Source of the DNA: Thermohalobaculum sp039030715
Lineage (GTDB): Bacteria; Pseudomonadota; Alphaproteobacteria; Rhodobacterales; Rhodobacteraceae
Direction of reading: 5' to 3'
Assembly (NCBI GenBank): GCA_039030715.1
Contig: JBCCDU010000143.1
Location: 1 to 5,048 of the forward strand
DNA: 5,048 nt
In this document: positions 1-4,776 of the stretch, piece after piece
Numbering within the stretch: position 1 is the first letter of the stretch
Layout: every line of letters begins with the position of its first letter
Translations under genes and position numbers: made by a program
Notes under the pieces: generated by a model
Database searches by the model: none
Told to the model about the DNA's origin: nothing
What the model saw: only the letters and a program-made list of their open reading frames with translations

Positions 1-110
1 CCCACGCGTTACTAACCCGTCCGCCGCTAGACCCGAAGGTCTCGCTCGACTTGCATGTGTTAGGCCTGCAGCCAGCGTTCGTTCTGAGCCAGGATCAAAC
101 TCTCAAGTTG
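1..110 (-). rRNA. rrs: 16S ribosomal RNA, 5' end (partial)
   Basis: The reverse complement holds the universal 16S opening AGAGTTTGATCCTGGCTCAG at 87-106, then the conserved segments CTAACACATGCAAGTCGAGC and, near the left edge, GGCGGACGGGTTAGTAACGC. The tract GAGACCTTCGGGTC is typical of Rhodobacterales. The mature 5' end is placed at about 110 (CAACTTGAGAG...) by comparison with the E. coli start; the exact processing site is not visible. The gene runs out of the window on the left, so only about 7% of it is present. One base is unusual: the normally GGCGGCAGGC stretch reads GGCTGCAGGC (about 73-82). The RNA is the core of the 30S subunit; 23S, 5S and spacer tRNAs would lie further left. 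Confidence 0.97.
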
Positions 111-453
111 AAACGCGCCAAATGTTCCAACCCCGATCCGCGATCCGGGCCCCGCCACATGCCGAAACACATGACCAAACCCGCAAACCGAACCGGCGCC
201 GAAACAGCGCGTCCTTGACAGATGAACCTTCGCACATCGTCTTCATCGGCCTCCCAACGGCATAAGCCGCCGGACAACCGACAATCTCACTCGATGCGTC
301 CAAGTCTCCAAAGAGATCAAGAACCACACCAAGCAATGAAGCTGACACTCGCATCATCGAATGGCCGAAACCAAACTAGCAAGCCGATATGCAGAAAGTC
401 ATCGCCGTAAAAACAGCATAACCGCCCACATATCCCTTCAATACATCACAATC

Positions 454-462
454 TCAAAGAGC
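454..462 (-). promoter_or_regulatory. boxA antitermination element
   Basis: On the minus strand the sequence GCTCTTTGA (within TGCGCTCTTTGAGATTGTG) closely matches the bacterial rRNA boxA consensus (E. coli TGCTCTTTAACAA). boxA RNA is bound by NusB-NusE (S10), which prepares RNA polymerase to read through the long, untranslated rRNA operon without Rho termination. Its place in the leader of a 16S gene makes the call safe. A weaker boxA-like TCTCTTTGGA occurs later in the leader (316-307). Confidence 0.75.
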
Positions 463-489
463 GCATCAGGCGGCGCAAAAGCGGACCGG

Positions 490-503
490 GCTGGTTTCCC
501 AGC
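490..503 (-). promoter_or_regulatory. boxB-like GNRA hairpin in rRNA leader
   Basis: The leader RNA reads GCUGG-GAAA-CCAGC: a perfect 5-bp stem closed by a GAAA (GNRA) tetraloop. It lies about 45 bases after the predicted transcript start and 27 bases before boxA. In E. coli rRNA leaders the order is also boxB hairpin, then boxA, so position and shape both fit an antitermination site. The function is inferred; a 5-bp hairpin can also occur by chance. Confidence 0.5.
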
Positions 504-554
504 TCAACCGCTGCTCGTATCGCCTGAAGTCCGACGTTGGCCGCCGGTCGGGAC

Positions 555-584
555 GGTATATGTGAGGTGCCTGCCGGAAGTCAA
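555..584 (-). promoter_or_regulatory. Probable rRNA operon promoter
   Basis: On the minus strand a -35 box TTGACT (584-579) is followed after 18 bases by TATACC (560-555), or after 17 bases by ATATAC (561-556). It is the only good sigma-70-type pair I saw on the rRNA strand upstream of boxA. The expected start is near 548, about 438 bases before mature 16S. The -10 box lacks the usual final T. Many Rhodobacter sphaeroides promoters lack this T and need the activator CarD, so the weak -10 fits the lineage. The region just upstream of -35 is mildly AT-rich (GTGAATTT at 600-593) and could act as an UP element; it reaches almost to the stop codon of the glycosyltransferase gene. Confidence 0.65.
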
Positions 585-605
585 CAGGCCAAATTCACGA
601 TGAAC

Positions 606-1388
606 TCACTTTTCTGCGGGCTTGCCCTGGGCTCCCCGCTTGGCCCGCTCCAGCATCTTTGCAATCCGCATAGTCCGGGCATGGGCAGCCGAGAGTGCGA
701 AGACAAATCCCTTCCACCCGCCGGTGATATGGCGCCGCAGGATATAGAACTTGAGAAAGCTCCACGGCATCTCGATCCAGAGCCGCAGCAACAGCCCCAG
801 CCGTCCACGCGGTTTCGCCACCTCGGCTTGGTAGGAACTGTAGCGATTTTCCTTATCGATGAAGTGATGCCAGTCGGTCAGGGCGAAGTGATGCACCGGG
901 TGGCGCAATTGTCGGGGTTGCGTGCCATCGCGCAGCTCCACCCGGTCAAACAATGGATGATTGCGATACCCCCCCACCGTGCGGTGATAGAGCCTGATCA
1001 CATTATAATCGTCGGCGAAGGGCCTGGGCCGGGTGTCGCCGGGATAAACGTTCAAGACCCGCAACTTCCAGGCCCCCGGCGCAGGCGCATCCCGAAAGAT
1101 TTCCACCAGCTCACCCGCCAGTGCCGCAGTTACCACCTCATCCGCATCGACATTCAACAACCAGTCATTGCGGCAGAGCGTTTCGGCATGGACTTTCTGC
1201 GGGCCATAGCCTGTCCAGTCGCGGTGATGCACCTCCGCCCCAGCGGCCTTCGCGATCTCGACTGTCGCGTCGGTCGAGCCGCTATCGACCACCACCACCT
1301 GATCGGCCCAGTCGAGCGCGGTCAGCGTTGCCGGCAGGCGCACCTCTTCATTCTTCGCGATGATGAAGACCGAGAGAGGCAGTTTCAT
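606..1388 (-). CDS. WaaE/KdtX-like family 2 glycosyltransferase
   Basis: A 260-residue GT-A fold enzyme, full length for its family. Residues 5-15 (LSVFIIAKNEE) form the first strand and nucleotide-binding start. DSGSTD at 35-40 and the metal-binding DAD-E at 81-84 are the GT2 signatures. HPLFDRVEL (144-152) and HPVHHFALTDWHHF (163-176) resemble the LPS core beta-1,4-glucosyltransferase (WaaE/KdtX) group. The C-terminal third (about 197-250) is rich in Arg, Trp and Leu without a clear membrane span, so attachment to the inner face of the cytoplasmic membrane is likely. It would move a sugar from a nucleotide-sugar donor to a lipid-linked or LPS-core acceptor; the sugar and acceptor cannot be read. 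Its ATG overlaps the stop of the upstream methyltransferase gene (ATGA, 1388-1385), and there is no strong ribosome site of its own, pointing to coupled translation. The stop is 21 bases before the rRNA -35 box. Confidence 0.9.
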   Translation of the reverse strand: MKLPLSVFIIAKNEEVRLPATLTALDWADQVVVVDSGSTDATVEIAKAAGAEVHHRDWTGYGPQKVHAETLCRNDWLLNVDADEVVTAALAGELVEIFRDAPAPGAWKLRVLNVYPGDTRPRPFADDYNVIRLYHRTVGGYRNHPLFDRVELRDGTQPRQLRHPVHHFALTDWHHFIDKENRYSSYQAEVAKPRGRLGLLLRLWIEMPWSFLKFYILRRHITGGWKGFVFALSAAHARTMRIAKMLERAKRGAQGKPAEK

Positions 1389-2098
1389 GGGCGGGTCGCC
1401 ACGAACACCTGGTCCACACCGGGCCAGCGCAGCCTGTGCGCCATGTCCTCGGCATCGCTGATCGCGATCTCGCGCACCTCGAAGCCGGTCTGGCGCAGCA
1501 GATCGGGGAAATCGGCACCATAGAGACGCACATGCAACTCTCCGCAGATCCGCGCAATCTCAACGGCGTCCATCTCCGGCGGTGGCGTCCAGGTCTCGGC
1601 CAGGTCCGGCTCGATCGGGACGGAGAAGAGCGCCTTGCCGCTCGGACGAAGGACGCGGAAACACTCCGCCATCGCCTTGCGGTCCTCCACCACATGCTCC
1701 AGCACATGGTTGCAGATCAAATAGTCGAAGCTGGCATCGGGTTTGGCCAGCGCCCGGATGTCCAGGGTTTCCGCCGCCCGCTTGTGGCGCTCCACATCCG
1801 AGGAGACATAGCCCGGCAACCCGCGCAGCATCGGCCAGATCGCTTTCTCGGGCGAGAAATGCAGGATCCGCGCCTCAGCCCAATCCCACGGCTCGCGCAT
1901 CCAATAAAGGCCGATGATCCGCTCGCGCTCGCGCGAACCGCAATTCGGGCAGCGGGCATCGCGCCTCGCGCCCGCATCGATGAAACGACCGCTGAACTGA
2001 CACAGCGGGCAGTGCCAAGATCGCGTCTTGCGCCGCAATTGCGCCGGATCGCGCTTGATCCCGCGTAGCCATTCGGTGGTGTAGCGATAAAGGTTCAA
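1385..2098 (-). CDS. Zinc-ribbon class I SAM-dependent methyltransferase-like protein
   Basis: From TTG 2098 the protein has 237 residues. Near the N-terminus two CxxC pairs (C30/C33 in CPLC, C50/C53 in CPNC) form a zinc ribbon followed by GSRERER. I recognise this zinc ribbon plus R-E-R layout from a family of bacterial methyltransferases often found with glycan genes. The catalytic-type domain shows ILHFSPEK (about 78-85) where the SAM-binding glycine loop normally sits, then FDYLICNHVLEHV (124-136) and LRPSGKALFSVPI (150-162), matching Methyltransf_11 motifs. Motif I has no GxGxG, so activity is likely but unproven. Start choice: the frame stays open to TTG 2152, with a stop at 2203-2201. 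The 18 extra codons have poor GC at third positions (about 8 of 17) and no ribosome site, so I prefer TTG 2098; neither start is strong. It is the first gene of a unit with the glycosyltransferase, overlapping it by 4 bases. The substrate is unknown. Confidence 0.85.
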   Translation of the reverse strand: MNLYRYTTEWLRGIKRDPAQLRRKTRSWHCPLCQFSGRFIDAGARRDARCPNCGSRERERIIGLYWMREPWDWAEARILHFSPEKAIWPMLRGLPGYVSSDVERHKRAAETLDIRALAKPDASFDYLICNHVLEHVVEDRKAMAECFRVLRPSGKALFSVPIEPDLAETWTPPPEMDAVEIARICGELHVRLYGADFPDLLRQTGFEVREIAISDAEDMAHRLRWPGVDQVFVATRP

Positions 2099-2214
2099 AC
2101 CGCGCCGCCCTGCCCGATGGTCTTCCGCACTTCTTCGGTCGCTATCATGCAAATCCGCGGGGGTGCAAGCGCGCGCGGTGGTCTCCGCCTGCAGAAACGG
2201 TCAAAATACCGCAT
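2095..2214 (-). other. Possible small upstream frame (39 codons) overlapping the methyltransferase start
   Basis: An ATG at 2214-2212 opens a 39-codon frame ending in TGA at 2097-2095. That stop overlaps the candidate TTG start at 2098 as TTGA, the same arrangement as an ATGA coupling. An internal ATG at 2148 gives MIATEEVRKTIGQGGAV. From that ATG the third positions are GC-rich (about 12 of 15), unlike the methyltransferase frame over the same bases. No clear ribosome site precedes either ATG. It could be a coupling leader peptide, the remnant of an N-terminus displaced by a frameshift, or chance. Confidence 0.25.
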
Positions 2215-2349
2215 GAAATCGGGATTGATTTTCACTCGCAGTCTGCGTCAGAAGGCGCCCCATGCGAATGCCCCGGTTTTGTCCGCCTGCTGCTTGCGAG
2301 ATCAGGACGGGGCCTGTCCTACGAAAAAAGCGATCAGCAAGGTTTCCCG
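2153..2349. other. Divergent intergenic region between the methyltransferase and sat-cysC
   Basis: These 197 bases must carry the promoters for both directions. No convincing pair stands out. On the minus strand TTGACC (2205-2200) has no good -10 behind it. On the plus strand TTGATT (2225-2230) has only a poor TCAGAA at the right distance. Close to sat-cysC a small inverted repeat, AGGAC/GTCCT (2304-2308 and 2316-2320), could fold in the leader RNA. I saw no riboswitch-like conserved core. Confidence 0.5.
2339..2342 (+). promoter_or_regulatory. Ribosome binding site of sat-cysC
   Basis: AAGG lies 7 bases before ATG 2350 and supports that start, the first ATG of the conserved reading frame. 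Confidence 0.55.
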
Positions 2350-4050
2350 ATGTCCTCGAACCATACCCCGATCCAGGAGCTCTATGTCTCGGCCGAGAGC
2401 GCGCAGAAACTGAAGCTTGAAGCGGGGGACCTGATCTCGTGGGATCTGAGCGCCCGCCAGATCTGCGATCTCGAACTCTTGATGAATGGCGGGTTCAATC
2501 CGCTGAAAGGTTTCCTGACCGAAGCCGACTATGACAGTGTCGTGGAGACCATGCGCCTGACCGATGGCAGCCTGTGGCCGATGCCAATCACACTGGATGT
2601 CAGCCAGGCTTTCGCCGACGGGATCGAACCTGGCCAGGACATCGCACTGCGCGATGCGGAAGGTGTGATCCTCGCCATCATGTCCGTCACCGACAAATGG
2701 ACACCGAACAAGAAGGTCGAGGCGGAGAAGGTTTTCGGCGCGGACGACGATGCCCATCCGGCGGTGAACTATCTGCACAACGTGGCTGGCCCGGTCTATC
2801 TGGGCGGGCCGATCACCGGCATTCAGCAGCCGGTGCATTACGATTACCGCTCGCGCCGCGACACGCCGAACGAGCTGCGTGCTTTCTTTCGCAAGATGGG
2901 CTGGCGCCGGGTCGTCGCCTTCCAGACCCGCAACCCGCTGCACCGCGCGCATCAGGAATTGACCTTCCGCGCCGCCAAGGATGCACAGGCCAACCTGCTG
3001 ATCCATCCGATCGTGGGGATGACCAAGCCGGGCGATATCGATCATTTCACCCGCGTGCGCTGTTACGAGGCGGTGCTGGACAAATACCCCGCGTCGACCA
3101 CCCATCTTTCGCTGCTGGGTCTGGCGATGCGCATGGCCGGCCCGCGCGAGGCGGTATGGCACGGTCTGATCCGCAAGAACCACGGCTGCACCCATTTCAT
3201 CGTGGGCCGCGACCATGCTGGGCCGGGCAAGAACACGGCGGGCGAAGACTTCTATGGGCCTTACGACGCCCAGGACATGTTCAAGGAGTACGAGGCCGAA
3301 ATGGGCATCGAGATGGTGCCCTTCAAGATGATGGTCTATGTGCAGGAGCGGGCGGAGTATCAACCCGCCGACGAGATCGAGGAAGGGATGACCGTCCTCA
3401 ACATCTCCGGTACCGAGTTGCGCCGCCGCCTGTCGGAAGGGCTGGACATCCCGGATTGGTTCAGCTTCCCCGAAGTGGTCGAGGAACTGCGCCGCACCAA
3501 GCCGCCGCGCAGCCAGCAGGGGTTCACGGTGTTCTTCACCGGGCTCTCGGGCTCGGGCAAGTCAACCATCGCCAACGCGCTGATGGTGAAACTGATGGAG
3601 GCCGGCGGACGCCCCGTGACGCTGCTGGACGGAGACGTCGTGCGCAAGCACCTGTCGTCCGAACTCGGGTTCTCGAAGGAGCACCGCAACATCAATATCG
3701 AGCGGATCGGCTATGTCGCGTCCGAGATCACCAAGAATGGCGGCATCGCGATCTGCGCGCCTATCGCCCCCTACACCGCGACCCGGCGCAAGGTGCGCGA
3801 GATGACCGAGGCCTATGGCGCCTTCGTCGAGATCCATGTCGCGACCAGCCTGGAGGAATGCGAGCGGCGCGACCGCAAGGGCCTCTACAAGCTGGCGCGC
3901 GAGGGCAAGATCAAGGAATTCACCGGCATATCGGACCCGTATGAGGCACCGGAGACCCCCGAGCTGGTCCTGAACACCGAGAACGTGGACCCCGATCACT
4001 GCGCTCACCAGGTGATCCTGAAACTGGAGAGTATGGGTCTGTTTGGCTAA
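2350..4050 (+). CDS. Bifunctional sulfate adenylyltransferase / adenylylsulfate kinase (Sat-CysC fusion)
   Basis: A complete 566-residue cytoplasmic enzyme. It first makes APS and pyrophosphate from ATP and sulfate, then phosphorylates APS to PAPS, the activated sulfate used for assimilation to cysteine or for sulfation. Residues 1-165 are the PUA-like N-terminal domain of single-chain ATP sulfurylase. The catalytic domain follows, with QTRNPLHRAHQ (192-202, including HRAH), GRDHAGPG (286-293) and ISGTELRRR (352-360). Residues 390-566 are APS kinase: P-loop GLSGSGKS (398-405), LLDGDVVR (425-432), FSKEHRNINIERIGYV (441-456) and FTGISDPYEAPETPEL (524-539). Both active sites look intact. This homomeric Sat is unrelated to the CysD-CysN type, and the fusion is common in Rhodobacteraceae. 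ATG 2350 has an AAGG 7 bases upstream. It is transcribed alone: divergent from the methyltransferase gene and closed by a terminator. Assimilation is the likely role, since no dissimilatory or sulfotransferase gene is nearby. Confidence 0.97.
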   Translation: MSSNHTPIQELYVSAESAQKLKLEAGDLISWDLSARQICDLELLMNGGFNPLKGFLTEADYDSVVETMRLTDGSLWPMPITLDVSQAFADGIEPGQDIALRDAEGVILAIMSVTDKWTPNKKVEAEKVFGADDDAHPAVNYLHNVAGPVYLGGPITGIQQPVHYDYRSRRDTPNELRAFFRKMGWRRVVAFQTRNPLHRAHQELTFRAAKDAQANLLIHPIVGMTKPGDIDHFTRVRCYEAVLDKYPASTTHLSLLGLAMRMAGPREAVWHGLIRKNHGCTHFIVGRDHAGPGKNTAGEDFYGPYDAQDMFKEYEAEMGIEMVPFKMMVYVQERAEYQPADEIEEGMTVLNISGTELRRRLSEGLDIPDWFSFPEVVEELRRTKPPRSQQGFTVFFTGLSGSGKSTIANALMVKLMEAGGRPVTLLDGDVVRKHLSSELGFSKEHRNINIERIGYVASEITKNGGIAICAPIAPYTATRRKVREMTEAYGAFVEIHVATSLEECERRDRKGLYKLAREGKIKEFTGISDPYEAPETPELVLNTENVDPDHCAHQVILKLESMGLFG

Positions 4051-4071
4051 CGGCGCCCGCCAACGCGGATT

Positions 4072-4105
4072 ATGAGCAGCGGTGAGACATACGCTGCTCA
4101 TTTTT
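4072..4105 (+). terminator. Rho-independent terminator of sat-cysC
   Basis: A perfect 10-bp stem, ATGAGCAGCG (4072-4081) with CGCTGCTCAT (4092-4101), encloses a 10-base loop. The T run is TTTTT at 4101-4105, whose first T also pairs in the stem. It begins 21 bases after the sat-cysC stop and is oriented for plus-strand transcripts. It separates sat-cysC from the next gene, which therefore needs its own promoter. Confidence 0.9.
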
Positions 4106-4108
4106 CGT

Positions 4109-4129
4109 TAAAGGTTTAGTAAATCTTTA
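4109..4129. promoter_or_regulatory. AT-rich 21-base imperfect palindrome, possible operator
   Basis: The half-sites TAAAGGTTTA (4109-4118) and TAAATCTTTA (4120-4129) are inverted repeats around a central G, with 9 of 10 positions matching. The element sits 39 bases before the start codon of the membrane-anchored protein gene, in an AT-rich patch within GC-rich DNA, where a promoter is expected. It suggests binding by a dimeric regulator. Its left end also reads TTAA-N7-GTAA, one base off the TTAA-N7-TTAA pattern of the alphaproteobacterial regulator CtrA. The role is inferred; AT-rich promoter DNA can be symmetrical by chance. Confidence 0.4.
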
Positions 4130-4155
4130 GCCGCAACTCTGATCCCACGGGGATC

Positions 4156-4160
4156 TGGAG
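4156..4160 (+). promoter_or_regulatory. Ribosome binding site of the membrane-anchored protein gene
   Basis: TGGAG lies 7 bases before ATG 4168, a near-ideal Shine-Dalgarno placement that fixes the start. Confidence 0.65.
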
Positions 4161-4167
4161 TCGTGCG

Positions 4168-4770
4168 ATGAGACGCAAGCGTTCTATCTTCTTTCCCGCA
4201 TCCATGCTCAGCCTTGGCGCCTTTGCGGCGGGTGTGGTGTTCAGCGAATTCCGCAACCGCGATCCGGACCTACGGTTGTCCCGCCAACCCGAGGCCACGA
4301 AACTGGAGGAAGCCCTGCGGGCAGCGGATCGCCTGGATGCGGGCAAGGCACTTGCCGCCATACTGCCCGCACTGACCGAGGGCGAGACGGATGCCGACCC
4401 GAGGATCAGCAAACTGATGTGGCGCGCCAGCCTGAGGTTGAAATCCCAGGAGGCCAGGATAGCCGCGCTGATCGAACGGCTCGAAGACGGGTACGCCCAG
4501 CGCCGGATCGTCGAAATCGAGCGTCCGCAGGTCGCCTATCCCCTGCTGCCGCCCAAGCTTATGATCAGCGTACAGGCGCTGACCGGGGGATCCCTGATCA
4601 CCCATTTCAGCGACCGCACCCAGATCGTCGCGGTCGGCAAGCGTGTGGATTTGGTGGCAGACGGTCTGCCCTGTTTCCTGATCCTGCTGGAAAGCAACCG
4701 TCAGGGCGCGCGTTTTGATTTCGGCTGCGAGGAGCCGGTGCGCAAGGCATCCCACTCCCCGCCGCTTTAA
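4168..4770 (+). CDS. Uncharacterised membrane-anchored protein
   Basis: I do not recognise this 200-residue protein. A positive start (MRRKRS) is followed by one hydrophobic stretch at about 7-25 (FFPASMLSLGAFAAGVVFS), which fits a signal anchor with the rest in the periplasm; there is no clear signal peptidase site and no lipobox. Residues 40-112 are charged and helix-prone (KLEEALRAADRLDAGKALA, LKSQEARIAALIERLEDG) and may form a short coiled coil. A Pro-rich linker at 120-129 (PQVAYPLLPP) leads to a probable beta-rich C-terminal domain (131-188) with the only two cysteines, C169 and C187, placed to form a disulfide. The start is good: TGGAG (4156-4160) lies 7 bases before ATG 4168. Third positions are GC-rich, so it is a real gene. 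It stands alone between the sat-cysC terminator and convergent ccr. A role in envelope structure or secretion is possible but unproven. Confidence 0.8.
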   Translation: MRRKRSIFFPASMLSLGAFAAGVVFSEFRNRDPDLRLSRQPEATKLEEALRAADRLDAGKALAAILPALTEGETDADPRISKLMWRASLRLKSQEARIAALIERLEDGYAQRRIVEIERPQVAYPLLPPKLMISVQALTGGSLITHFSDRTQIVAVGKRVDLVADGLPCFLILLESNRQGARFDFGCEEPVRKASHSPPL

Positions 4771-4776
4771 TGGCGC

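Larger units (their letters stand above)
111..548 (-). other. rRNA operon 5' leader (pre-16S spacer)
   Basis: This stretch lies between the predicted rRNA promoter and the mature 16S end and holds no supported protein gene; the short open frames across it lack coding character. In transcription order it contains a GNRA hairpin (503-490), a boxA element (462-454), the sequence GAAGGGATATGTGGGCGG that I associate with Rhodobacterales rRNA leaders (439-422), a small hairpin TCTC-TTTG-GAGA (316-305), a hairpin CGGC-TTAT-GCCG (near 270-258), and a GC-rich hairpin just before 16S (149-132) with 7 base pairs, one bulged G and a GCG loop. That last hairpin overlaps the tandem heptamer CGATCCG x2 (134-147, plus strand). 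Leaders of this kind normally pair with sequence behind 16S to form an RNase III processing stem; the partner is outside the window. The transcript start near 548 is inferred from the -10 box. Confidence 0.8.

Noticed and set aside
134..147. Tandem CGATCCG repeat as a mobile-element or attachment-site trace
   Set aside because: Two 7-base copies within a predicted leader hairpin are better explained by RNA structure; no other element feature is near.
215..220. TTGACA on the plus strand as a -35 box
   Set aside because: It is within the rRNA leader on the opposite strand, has no good -10 behind it, and no gene follows.
222..410. Short open frames on both strands in the 16S leader (such as 222-410 plus and 103-357 minus)
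   Set aside because: They lie within the rRNA leader, partly run into 16S itself, and have no ribosome site or protein-like composition.
537..1523. Long plus-strand open frame of 328 codons over the glycosyltransferase gene
   Set aside because: It lies opposite a gene with clear GT2 motifs; long antisense frames are normal in GC-rich DNA, and its product shows no known motif.
2153..2349. SAM-II or other sulfur riboswitch upstream of sat-cysC
   Set aside because: Only a 5-bp inverted repeat is visible and no conserved aptamer core could be recognised.
2302..3363. Minus-strand open frame of 353 codons opposite sat-cysC
   Set aside because: The His- and Arg-rich translation is the antisense shadow of the conserved ATP sulfurylase frame.
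2574..3944. Plus-strand 456-codon frame inside sat-cysC
   Set aside because: It is the shifted frame of the same gene; it is very rich in Arg, Gly and Ala and lacks any domain, while the main frame has every catalytic motif.
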